DNA of 60,394 bases from RUG100 sp034927505 (GTDB taxonomy: Bacteria; Bacillota; Clostridia; Peptostreptococcales; Anaerovoracaceae): assembly GCA_034927505.1 (NCBI GenBank), contig JAYFPY010000015.1:1-60394 (forward strand), written 5' to 3'. The position numbers and the translations under genes are program-made. Under the pieces are notes generated by a model that saw nothing but the letters and a program-made list of their open reading frames with translations, had not been told where the DNA came from and did no database searches. Positions 27,133 through 35,108 of the stretch are shown piece by piece. Every line of letters starts with the position of its first letter. Positions within the stretch are counted from its first letter, which is position 1.

Positions 27133-28605
27133 ATGAAAATGAAAGTTGGTGCAATTATGAAAGAGTATATGCCTTACGGCGAAGAACAGCCTTATATCAA
27201 GGCCGGTCCATTCAAGATCCGTCTGCCTTTCATCCACTACAGGTTTGAGATCGCAGATTACATCCAGGGACTGCTCATGTGCGCAGTATGCCTGGGAGCC
27301 ATACCTATGCTTCAGGAATATCTGGGAATGCCGTTCAACGTGGCCCTTGCCATCGTTATCCTCAACGGGTTTCTTTATACATGGCATACCCTTCTGGGAG
27401 ACCCTGTGGTGCCCGGATGGATAACACCCGCGATCCCGCTTTTGGTCGCATACTGTCTGACGTTCGCTGAAGGCCAGGCAAGGATGCAGGCGCTTTGTGC
27501 ATTTGAAATAACCTTGGGCGTGTTCGCCATCATCCTCGGTCTGACTGGAGCAGCCGGAAAGCTGATATCCCTCATACCGCCTGCACTTAAATCAGGGATC
27601 ATCCTGGGTGCAGGCATCTCGGCCATCTACATGATATTCTGCAAAGGCGGAAAATATGAAGCTCTGCCGATCACTACTATAGTATGTCTCGTTGTGGCTT
27701 TTTATCTGCTGTTTTCAAACAGCTTCAAAAAACTCAGTACAAAAAATAAGTTCTTTTCAACTATAGCAAACCTTGGTATCCTCCCTGCAGTACTTATTGC
27801 AGTTATTGTTGCACCGATAGTCGGTGAGACCGGATTGCCGAACATCCAATGGAGCTTCAGTCATCCCGACTTTGCTACTCTCTGGACTGACTGGGTTCCT
27901 TGGGGCAATCTTGGATGGCCTTCACTGATGATGTTCATCAAATCAATACCAACGGTGATTTCCATATACATTGTCCTCTTCGGAGATGTTGTACAGAGTA
28001 AGGCTCTTGTAAAAGATGCAGACATTACAAGGCCTGATGAAAAAGTAGACTACAACCCTAACAGAGCACACCTGATCTTCGGTATCCGAAATACGATCAT
28101 GGGATGCATAGGCCCCGACATCACGATGTGCGGACCTCTCTGGGCAGCAATGCAGGTAGTTGTATGTGAAAGATACAAGAAAGGCAAGAAGAGCATGGGT
28201 TCCATATTCGGAGGAGCAGCCTGCTTCAGATTTGGTACATTCACAGGTTACTGGCTGATGCCTATAGTATCGCTGGTACAGCCCATACTAAATGTGGCCC
28301 TTTCTCTGACCATGGTAGTTCAGGGATTTGTAAGCGTCAGGATCGGCGTGCAGCAGTGCAGGAGCTTTAAGGATCTGGGCATTGCAGGATGCATCGCCGG
28401 AGTGATACTGGCCAAGAGTTCCGCCTGGGGACTGGCAGTAGGCATCGTCGCATGTCTCCTCTGCTACGGCAAGGATTTCTTCAAGGGCGATACCACATTC
28501 GGACACCTTTGGTCTAAAGATGTAGAAGCTATGATAGAAGACGAATCTGAACTGAGCGATGATGCTTCTGCAAATCAGGATCCGGAAAAAGACAGGATAG
28601 CATAG
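27133..28605 (+). CDS. Putative multi-pass permease, NCS2/SLC23-like
   Basis: 490 residues with about 11-12 hydrophobic helices from residue 42 to 455 and a short acidic tail. I place it tentatively near the nucleobase/ascorbate-type or SulP-like permeases: a PALKSGIILGAGISAIYM segment and a central GPDITMCGPLWAAMQVV segment resemble their half-helix regions. The substrate is unknown. The first ATG has no ribosome site; ATG at 27157 (MKEYMPYGEEQ) has a weak GGTG and may be the true start. It is controlled by a sigma-54 promoter, unlike any other gene in the window. Confidence 0.7.
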   Translation: MKMKVGAIMKEYMPYGEEQPYIKAGPFKIRLPFIHYRFEIADYIQGLLMCAVCLGAIPMLQEYLGMPFNVALAIVILNGFLYTWHTLLGDPVVPGWITPAIPLLVAYCLTFAEGQARMQALCAFEITLGVFAIILGLTGAAGKLISLIPPALKSGIILGAGISAIYMIFCKGGKYEALPITTIVCLVVAFYLLFSNSFKKLSTKNKFFSTIANLGILPAVLIAVIVAPIVGETGLPNIQWSFSHPDFATLWTDWVPWGNLGWPSLMMFIKSIPTVISIYIVLFGDVVQSKALVKDADITRPDEKVDYNPNRAHLIFGIRNTIMGCIGPDITMCGPLWAAMQVVVCERYKKGKKSMGSIFGGAACFRFGTFTGYWLMPIVSLVQPILNVALSLTMVVQGFVSVRIGVQQCRSFKDLGIAGCIAGVILAKSSAWGLAVGIVACLLCYGKDFFKGDTTFGHLWSKDVEAMIEDESELSDDASANQDPEKDRIA

Positions 28606-28647
28606 AATGATATAAAAGTAGTTCACTAGTAAGTTTATTTAAATGAG

Positions 28648-28681
28648 AATATCCCTCCGGTGTAAATGCCGGGGGGATATT
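28648..28681. terminator. Bidirectional terminator between permease and regulator genes
   Basis: AATATCCCTCCGG (28648-28660) pairs with CCGGGGGGATATT (28669-28681), a near-perfect 13-bp stem with an 8-nt loop. It ends both the permease transcript and the convergent lepA-crcB-kinase-regulator transcript. The T-runs are short. Confidence 0.75.
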
Positions 28682-28691
28682 CTTGTCTCTG

Positions 28692-30035
28692 TTATTCATT
28701 GATATCGTATTTTTGTATCTTCCGGTGGAGGGATCTTCTGCTGATGCCCAGTTCCAGGGCAGCTTTGGTCTTGTTCCCGCCGTTGGCTCTGATGGCTTTG
28801 ATCAGAGTTTCTTTTTCTTTGTTGTCCAGAGCCTCTGTCAGATGCACATCTCCGTCTCCCGATGCCGTATTCCTTATTTCCGGCGGCAGCACATCTTCAG
28901 AAATAATATCTTCAGGGGTTATGACCACCGCTCTTTCTATAATATTCTCAAGTTCTCTGATGTTTCCCGGCCAGGAGTATCTCTTCAGACGATCCATGGC
29001 ATCATCGCTGATGCTCTTCACTTTTCCACCGGATACGCCGGCGGATTTTTTCAGAAAATAGTATATGAGGTCCTCAATATCTTCCGTTCGTTCTCTGAGA
29101 GGCGGCAGCTGGATCGGTACTACATTCAGCCTGTAGTAAAGATCGTCTCTGAATCTGCCTTCCGCAACTTCTTTTTTCAAGTTCTTGTTCGTAGCGGCTA
29201 TTATCCTCACATCCACTTTTTTTGTCTTGATGCCGCCCAGCCGCTCAAGAGTTTTTTCCTGTATCACCCGGAGCAGCTTGACCTGGATAGCGGGCGATAT
29301 GTCCCCTATTTCGTCAAGAAAAATAGTCCCGCCGTCAGCTACTTCAAATCTGCCCGGTTTGGATGAAACCGCACCGGTGAAAGCTCCCTTTTCGTATCCG
29401 AACAATTCACTTTCCAGCAGATTGTCCGGTATGGCTCCACAGTTGACTTTTATTATCGGCTTTTCGCTTCGGCTGCTCCAGCTGTGTATCGCTGAGGAGA
29501 TGACCTCTTTTCCGGTGCCTGTCTCACCTGTTATGAGTACAGTGGATGATGCCGGAGCGACCTGTTTAGCCAGTGCCAGCACCTTCTGCATTTTTTCGCT
29601 TTTACTGGTTACTTTGAAATCCTCATCCGAGTCAGCATCGATGGCTTCCAGTGTGCGACTTCCGGCGCCTTCTTCCACCATCAGCTTGTTCACAACGGAC
29701 AGTATCTCATCGATATCGAAAGGTTTTGTCACATAATCCTGCGCGCCGCTCTTCAAAGCGTCGATGGCCGTCTCTGTGGTGGCAAATGCTGTTATCAGCA
29801 CAAAAGCAACAGAAGGATCGGCCTTTTTTACGCTGTGGAGGAATTCGATCCCATCCATGTTGGGCATTTTGATATCGCTGATTATCAGATCCACCGGATT
29901 GTTTTGAAATATTTCCATACCTTCCGCTCCGTCGCGCCCGGTGAATACTTCATAGCCTTCCCGCTTCATTACTTTTCCGAGAAGCTGCCTCAGGCTGGCT
30001 TCGTCGTCTACTATTAGTATCCTTTTATTCGTCAT
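28692..30035 (-). CDS. NtrC-family sigma-54-dependent response regulator
   Basis: 447 residues in three domains. The receiver (1-120) has phospho-acceptor Asp54 in IISDIKMPNMDG and the Lys of YVTKPFD. The AAA+ domain has Walker A GETGTGKE (170-177), the sigma-54 contact loop GAFTGA (217-222), and FLDEIGD (Walker B). The Fis-type helix-turn-helix ends the protein (NKTKAALELGISRRSLHRKI). The gene overlaps its kinase by 4 nt, and a sigma-54 promoter lies 1.6 kb away before the facing permease, its likely target. Confidence 0.96.
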   Translation of the reverse strand: MTNKRILIVDDEASLRQLLGKVMKREGYEVFTGRDGAEGMEIFQNNPVDLIISDIKMPNMDGIEFLHSVKKADPSVAFVLITAFATTETAIDALKSGAQDYVTKPFDIDEILSVVNKLMVEEGAGSRTLEAIDADSDEDFKVTSKSEKMQKVLALAKQVAPASSTVLITGETGTGKEVISSAIHSWSSRSEKPIIKVNCGAIPDNLLESELFGYEKGAFTGAVSSKPGRFEVADGGTIFLDEIGDISPAIQVKLLRVIQEKTLERLGGIKTKKVDVRIIAATNKNLKKEVAEGRFRDDLYYRLNVVPIQLPPLRERTEDIEDLIYYFLKKSAGVSGGKVKSISDDAMDRLKRYSWPGNIRELENIIERAVVITPEDIISEDVLPPEIRNTASGDGDVHLTEALDNKEKETLIKAIRANGGNKTKAALELGISRRSLHRKIQKYDINE

Positions 30036-31786
30036 TTTGTTTCTTCTCCTTCTGTCGATCTGCCCTGCAGCAGAATGGTGAATTTAGTCATTTCACCCTC
30101 GATGCTTTCTACTTCCATGACACCTTTGTGAGCCTCTACTGTTCTGGAACAGATAGGCAGCCCCAGTCCGGTGCCTCCTTCTTTTGTAGTAAAGAAAGGA
30201 GTGAATATTTTATCCGACAGTTCCTGCGGTATACCGACTCCGCTGTCCTGTATGTCGATTCTTACCATATTCCTCCAGCCTTCATAGACGGTCCTCACCA
30301 TCAGTGTACCGCCGTCAGGCATAGCCTGTATCCCATTGAGGAAGAGATTCAGCAGCAGCGGTTCGAACTGGCTCTTGTCTATTGCCACCTTTGGGACCGG
30401 ATCCAGATGTTTGACAACTCTTATATTATCAGGAATATCCTTTTCCATCAGTTTCAAAACATATTCGATCAGTTCTCCGATATTTTCGTTTTCCGTTTCA
30501 GGTACTTCCGGCCTTGCAAACTTGAGGAATTTGTCCAGCATTACCGTCAGTTTGTCCACCTCGTTCATTATGATATCCATTTCCTCGGTTTCCATATTTT
30601 CCGATTCCATGTCCTGCCGTACGAATTGAGTGTATCCTCTGATGCTGGCAAGAGGATTTTTGATTTCATGGGCCAGGCTGGCTGCCATTTCTCCCAGCGC
30701 GTTCAGATTTTTGCTTCTCTGGGCGCTGGCTTCGAACCGCTCCAGATCGCTGATGCTCCTGAAGAGGCATATGGCGCCCAGCACCTCGTTTTTCAGACCG
30801 AACTGGATATTTATACTGTATTCGATAGGTATCTTGTCACCGGCCGTATTTTTGATATCGCCCAGTGTCTTCAACTGAAGGCTGCCCCGTGAAAGGCATC
30901 TGTTCATCGGCTGTATCAGGTTTTTCAATTCGAGAGGCGTAGGATTCTTTATATCCAGCCCTACTACGTTTTTTGCATCCAGTCCGGTGAGGGCCTCGGC
31001 AGTCTCGTTGAAAGTGATTATTTCACCTACGTTGTTTATGCTCAGGATCCCGCCGGGCAGCTCATCATAAGTCTGTTCCACATATTCCATGATCTCATGC
31101 ATGGAAGCGGCTTCTCCTGATTTGTCCAGGACCTGCTGCATTGTATCTTTGAGATGATCCAGCATATTGTTGAAAGAGTCTGCAATGACTTTCAGTTCAT
31201 TGTTTTCCGATACAGACAGTCCGTGGCTGATATCGCCGTCCACGATCTGGCTGGCTTCCACAGACAGTTGTTTGATCGGTCTTTGAATATTGAAGGACAG
31301 TCTTTTGCCCAGGATCCACAGTATCAGAAAAGCTGCCACGATGAGAACGATTATTACCGTGGCCAGCGTGTTCACATCTTTGTAGGCAGCAGAGTACGTC
31401 TCTTCGCAGACCACGTACCATCCGTCCATGTATTTAGAGCCGGTGATTTCTGCAACGCCTGCCACATAGTCTTTTTTGTTTTTGTAAATTTTTTGCGCCT
31501 GCCCGGTGTCTTCAAGATCTGAGGAAGAAATCACGGTGCTGCCCTTGAGCCTGCTTTGGGGAAAAAGAGTATTGAGATCCTTTTCATTCAGAGCACGCTT
31601 TTGATCGTTGGCATCGCAGGATATGGTCTGAGCCATCAGTTCGGCTTTTTCCTGCAGCCTTGTCTCAGTCTGGTCCTGGGTGAACCGCTGAACCGAAAAC
31701 ACAGAAAAGTAACCTATCAGCACCAATGATAAAATCGTTGTTATGATTATATAAAATAATATTTTTGTCTGGATCGATTTAAACAT
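30032..31786 (-). CDS. Membrane sensor histidine kinase
   Basis: 584 residues. TM1 at about 8-30, an external domain of about 110 residues, TM2 at about 141-160, HAMP (160-215), PAS (about 240-345), the His-kinase dimerisation box with His373 in SLAHEIKNPLASIRGY, and an ATPase domain with NLFLNGIQAM (N box), DSGVGIP (G1) and TGLGLPI (G2). It should sense an extracytoplasmic or membrane signal and phosphorylate the adjacent NtrC-type regulator. It overlaps the second crcB gene by 8 nt. Confidence 0.95.
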   Translation of the reverse strand: MFKSIQTKILFYIIITTILSLVLIGYFSVFSVQRFTQDQTETRLQEKAELMAQTISCDANDQKRALNEKDLNTLFPQSRLKGSTVISSSDLEDTGQAQKIYKNKKDYVAGVAEITGSKYMDGWYVVCEETYSAAYKDVNTLATVIIVLIVAAFLILWILGKRLSFNIQRPIKQLSVEASQIVDGDISHGLSVSENNELKVIADSFNNMLDHLKDTMQQVLDKSGEAASMHEIMEYVEQTYDELPGGILSINNVGEIITFNETAEALTGLDAKNVVGLDIKNPTPLELKNLIQPMNRCLSRGSLQLKTLGDIKNTAGDKIPIEYSINIQFGLKNEVLGAICLFRSISDLERFEASAQRSKNLNALGEMAASLAHEIKNPLASIRGYTQFVRQDMESENMETEEMDIIMNEVDKLTVMLDKFLKFARPEVPETENENIGELIEYVLKLMEKDIPDNIRVVKHLDPVPKVAIDKSQFEPLLLNLFLNGIQAMPDGGTLMVRTVYEGWRNMVRIDIQDSGVGIPQELSDKIFTPFFTTKEGGTGLGLPICSRTVEAHKGVMEVESIEGEMTKFTILLQGRSTEGEETK

Positions 31787-32129
31787 AATACCCGATGCCT
31801 GTCATTGTCATACATATCAGATATGTGCCCAGCACATATGCTGCAAATTCAAGGAATCTCTTTTCTTTCAGCAGATTCATAGACTCATAGTTGAAAGTGG
31901 AGAATGTAGTGAATCCTCCCAGTATCCCTGTGGTCAAAAACAAATGCATGCCGGTGCCCAGCCCCTGATGTGCAAGAAAGCCTATGAGGAACGATCCAAT
32001 AACATTGATAATGAAAGTCCCCCATGGGAAGCCGGTCCCCAAGAACCTTTTGCATAAAGCCGACATCATAAGTCTTGAGACAGCACCGATAGATCCGCCT
32101 GCACCGACAATAAGAAAACCGGAAATCAT
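31779..32129 (-). CDS. crcB: Fluoride channel subunit CrcB/Fluc (second copy)
   Basis: 116 residues with four membrane helices. Fluc motifs seen are GAGGSIGAVSRLMMS near the N-terminus, GTFIINVIGSFLIGF and the TGILGGFTTFSTFNYE segment with the conserved Phe/Ser/Thr pore residues. Gram-positive bacteria often use two dissimilar CrcB chains as a heterodimer. It overlaps its partner gene by 4 nt and the kinase gene by 8 nt. Confidence 0.93.
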   Translation of the reverse strand: MISGFLIVGAGGSIGAVSRLMMSALCKRFLGTGFPWGTFIINVIGSFLIGFLAHQGLGTGMHLFLTTGILGGFTTFSTFNYESMNLLKEKRFLEFAAYVLGTYLICMTMTGIGYYV

Positions 32130-32506
32130 TCCGCCTCCTTTCTACCGCGCAGAAGAAGATGACAAAGGCTCATTCCGGCTGCGGCTGCAAGCAGTCCTCC
32201 GAGAAGACATGTGACTGAATAGACCAGAGCTTCTGTTCGATACCCGGACAAAAACAATGATACGTTTTCATAACTGAATGCAGAAAATGTAGTAAATGCG
32301 CCAATGAATCCTGTACCCACAGCTCCGCATGCTTCGCTTGACAGAATGTTTTTCTCTCCAAAATAATCGAAGACTATCACCAGCAGGAAAGATCCTATGA
32401 TATTCACCAGCAGTATATTATATCTGTCGGTAATGAACAGTCTGGTGCCGTATCTGGCCATCGCCCCCAAAGCCCCTGCTATGAGGACATAGTACATTAT
32501 TTTCAT
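32126..32506 (-). CDS. crcB: Fluoride channel subunit CrcB/Fluc (first copy)
   Basis: 126 residues, four membrane helices, with GALGAMARYGTRLF, LLVNIIGSFLLV and GTGFIGAFTTFSAFSYE. Forms with the following gene a probable dual-topology or heterodimeric fluoride exporter. No fluoride riboswitch is visible; the pair instead sits inside the lepA operon, one base after the zinc-ribbon gene. Confidence 0.93.
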   Translation of the reverse strand: MKIMYYVLIAGALGAMARYGTRLFITDRYNILLVNIIGSFLLVIVFDYFGEKNILSSEACGAVGTGFIGAFTTFSAFSYENVSLFLSGYRTEALVYSVTCLLGGLLAAAAGMSLCHLLLRGRKEAE

Positions 32507-32507
32507 A

Positions 32508-32720
32508 CTATTCCTTCATACCTTTCTCTATCAGATCGTCCCATTTGAAGCCGCAGTCGCGGCATTTATATTCGACTCTATGATTGCATCCTGCAGAGCA
32601 GCATGCTGTGATCGCAGTGCCTGCCTCTATTTCTTTTTTTATCTCGGGGATTATTATACTTCCGGCCGGATATACTTTTACAGTATTTTCCGATCCGCAT
32701 CTCAAACATTTCCTTCCCAT
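32508..32720 (-). CDS. Small zinc-ribbon protein of unknown function
   Basis: 70 residues from the ATG at 32720 (GAGGTGA upstream). It has CLRCGSENT near the N-terminus and CRDCGFKW near the C-terminus, plus a CCSAGC in the middle, a pattern fit for one or two zinc sites. The fold may be a rubredoxin-like ribbon. Its position between lepA and crcB gives no clear role. Confidence 0.75.
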   Translation of the reverse strand: MGRKCLRCGSENTVKVYPAGSIIIPEIKKEIEAGTAITACCSAGCNHRVEYKCRDCGFKWDDLIEKGMKE

Positions 32721-32730
32721 TTTTATCACC

Positions 32731-34542
32731 TCACTTGTTATCGTCAAATTTCAGGACCGCAGTAAATGCTTCTTGAGGTACTTCAACTTTTCCGAACTGT
32801 CTCATCCTCTTTTTGCCCTCTTTCTGTTTTTCCAGCAGCTTTTTCTTTCTGGAAATGTCGCCGCCATAGCACTTTGCAATAACATCTTTCCTGTAAGCTC
32901 TTACAGTCTCTCTTGCTATGACCTTCTGGCCTATGCTGGCCTGTATTGGTACTTCGAACTGATGCATAGGAATAACATCTTTCAGCTTTTTACAGACGAA
33001 TCTGCCTCTCTGATAGGCGTTTGATTCATGGACTATCATCGAGAAAGCATCGACCAGATCCTTGTTTAAAAGTATATCCATTTTTACCAGGCTGGATTTT
33101 TCGTATCTTATGAATTCGTAGTCCAGCGAACCGTATCCTCGTGTCTTGGATTTCAACGCATCGAAGAAATCGTATATGACCTCGTTGAGAGGCATCTCAT
33201 AGTGGAGTTGAACTCGGTTTTCAGTTATATATTCCATATTCAGCATCTTGCCCCGACGTTCCTGGCATATTTCCATGATGCTGCCTACATAGTCTTTGGG
33301 GATCATTATATCGGCCTTGACTATAGGCTCTTCTATATGGTCTGTCTCTGCCGGATCGGGAAGATTGCTGGGGTTCTGCACCATTTCGATTTCTCCGTCT
33401 GTTTTGACGACCTTATATATTACGCTGGGCGAAGTAGTGATCACGCCCAGATCGAATTCTCTCTCAAGTCTTTCGACGATGATCTCCATATGCAGCAGTC
33501 CCAGAAAACCGCATCTGAATCCAAAACCCAGTGCGGTGGATGTTTCGGGTTCAAAGTCGAAAGCCGCATCGTTTACCTGGAGCTTTTCAAGTGCGTCTTT
33601 TACATTTTCATACTTTTCGCCTTCTGCCGGATAGATGCCGCAGAATACCATGGATCGAGCTTTCTTGTATCCGGGCAGCGGTTCCGGCGTTGGATCTGCA
33701 TCGAGAGTGACAGTATCGCCCACTCTGGCATCTCTGACTTCTTTGATGCTGGCGCATATAAATCCTACCTCTCCGGCTCGCAGTTCGTCACAGGAGACCG
33801 GTCCCGGCGACAGCGTGCCGACTTCGGTCACTTCATATTTTTTACCTGTGTTCATCAGTCTGATCACATCTCCGGTCCTGACCCGGCCGTCAAATATCCT
33901 TGTGTATATGACAACGCCTCTGTAATTATCATATTTAGAATCAAAGATCAACGCCTTCAGTTTATCGTTTTCATCGCCTTCCGGAGACGGTATCTTAGCA
34001 ACGATGGCTTCCAGCAGCCCGTCGACGCCTGTTCCTTCCTTTGCTGAAACCAATGGGGCCTCTGATGCATCTATCCCGATGACGTCTTCTATTTCCTGTT
34101 TTACTTCATCCGGGTGTGAACTGGGAAGGTCTATCTTGTTCAGTACGGGCAGTATCTCCAGATCTTCGTCCAGAGCCAGATATACGTTTGCCAGAGTCTG
34201 AGCCTCTACTCCCTGAGTGGCGTCCACCACCAGCACAGCACCCTCGCAGGCCGCCAGACTTCGAGACACTTCATAGTTGAAGTCTACATGTCCCGGAGTA
34301 TCTATAAGATTGAATATATATTCATTTCCATCATTTGCCCTGTACGACAGCCGGGTCGTCTGCAGTTTAATGGTGATCCCCCGCTCTCGTTCCAGATCCA
34401 TGTTGTCCAGATACTGTTCTTTCATGTCCCTTTTGGCAACGACCCCTGTCTTTTCAAGGATCCGGTCTGCCAAAGTGGATTTTCCATGATCTATATGAGC
34501 TATTATGCTGAAATTCCTGATATACTGTTGGTGTTTGTTCAT
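32731..34542 (-). CDS. lepA: Elongation factor 4 (LepA)
   Basis: 603 residues. The GTPase domain has AHIDHGKSTLADR, DTPGHVDF and NKIDLPS, followed by the EF-G-like domains and the LepA-specific C-terminal domain ending in KCYGGDISRKKKLLEKQKEGKKRMR. It acts on stalled or assembling ribosomes. It is divergent from rpsT, a common Firmicute arrangement, and heads an operon that includes the fluoride channels and the two-component system. Confidence 0.98.
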   Translation of the reverse strand: MNKHQQYIRNFSIIAHIDHGKSTLADRILEKTGVVAKRDMKEQYLDNMDLERERGITIKLQTTRLSYRANDGNEYIFNLIDTPGHVDFNYEVSRSLAACEGAVLVVDATQGVEAQTLANVYLALDEDLEILPVLNKIDLPSSHPDEVKQEIEDVIGIDASEAPLVSAKEGTGVDGLLEAIVAKIPSPEGDENDKLKALIFDSKYDNYRGVVIYTRIFDGRVRTGDVIRLMNTGKKYEVTEVGTLSPGPVSCDELRAGEVGFICASIKEVRDARVGDTVTLDADPTPEPLPGYKKARSMVFCGIYPAEGEKYENVKDALEKLQVNDAAFDFEPETSTALGFGFRCGFLGLLHMEIIVERLEREFDLGVITTSPSVIYKVVKTDGEIEMVQNPSNLPDPAETDHIEEPIVKADIMIPKDYVGSIMEICQERRGKMLNMEYITENRVQLHYEMPLNEVIYDFFDALKSKTRGYGSLDYEFIRYEKSSLVKMDILLNKDLVDAFSMIVHESNAYQRGRFVCKKLKDVIPMHQFEVPIQASIGQKVIARETVRAYRKDVIAKCYGGDISRKKKLLEKQKEGKKRMRQFGKVEVPQEAFTAVLKFDDNK

Positions 34543-34583
34543 TATTTTGATCTGCCCTTTCTCCGTTTGTTACAACTATATGT

Positions 34584-34612
34584 ATTTTACTTGATTTTAC
34601 CCTTGATTTCAA
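34584..34612 (-). promoter_or_regulatory. lepA operon promoter
   Basis: Minus strand TTGAAA (34607-34612), 17-bp spacer, TAAAAT (34584-34589). Its -35 overlaps the -35 of the divergent rpsT promoter. Confidence 0.6.
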
Positions 34613-34631
34613 TGCAGAAATCGTATATACT
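34603..34631 (+). promoter_or_regulatory. rpsT promoter
   Basis: TTGATT (34603-34608), 17-bp spacer, TATACT (34626-34631). The leader is about 45 nt with a GGGGTGA ribosome site 8 nt before the ATG. Confidence 0.7.
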
Positions 34632-34683
34632 AACAATTGCGAGTTTTTGCTGAATAAATAAAAAAAGTGGGGTGAATTTTCAC

Positions 34684-34953
34684 ATGGCAAACATTAAATC
34701 CGCGAAGAAAAGAATCAGAGTCATCGATAAGAAGACTGCAAGGAACAAGCGTACAAAAGCGCATATCAAATCGATCCTTAAGAGCTTCGATGCTGCAATT
34801 GAAGATGGTGATCTTGATGCTGCAAAACAGCAGCTTACACTGGCTGAGAAGAAACTCATGCAGTCTGTAGGCAAAGGCACTATGCACAAGAATGCAGCAG
34901 CCAGAAAGGTATCAAGACTGACGAAGAGATTCAACCAGGCTTCCAAAGCCTAA
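34684..34953 (+). CDS. rpsT: 30S ribosomal protein S20
   Basis: 89 residues, small and basic, starting MANIKSAKKRIRVIDKKT with NKRTKAHIKSILKSF and KGTMHKNAAARKVSRLTKR, all typical of bS20. It binds 16S rRNA early in 30S assembly. The ATG at 34684 follows GGGGTGA; a frame-start four codons earlier lacks a ribosome site. Confidence 0.98.
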   Translation: MANIKSAKKRIRVIDKKTARNKRTKAHIKSILKSFDAAIEDGDLDAAKQQLTLAEKKLMQSVGKGTMHKNAAARKVSRLTKRFNQASKA

Positions 34954-34971
34954 GTCTCACCCGTCCCCACC

Positions 34972-35056
34972 TGTGTATAAGTTAAATACACATGCGAACC
35001 CGTTTATCGGGTATTTGAGCAAATTAAAAGCCGGAAGTGTCTCCCGGCTTTTTTAT
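34972..35056. terminator. Hairpin array ending in a bidirectional terminator after rpsT
   Basis: Three hairpins follow the gene: TGTGTAT/ATACACA (34972-34992), ACCCG/CGGGT (34998-35012) and the terminator stem AAGCCGG/CCGGCTT (35027-35053) with a T6 run. The last also has A-runs on the far side, so it can end the convergent aldehyde dehydrogenase transcript. Confidence 0.75.
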
Positions 35057-35108
35057 TATGTATTTTCAGACGTTCAGAACTGCTATTTTTGATTTGGCGC
35101 AGTGTTTT

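Noticed and set aside
32508..32735. Fluoride riboswitch before crcB
   Set aside because: The genes are separated by only one base from the upstream coding sequence and no crcB-motif pseudoknot sequence was found.
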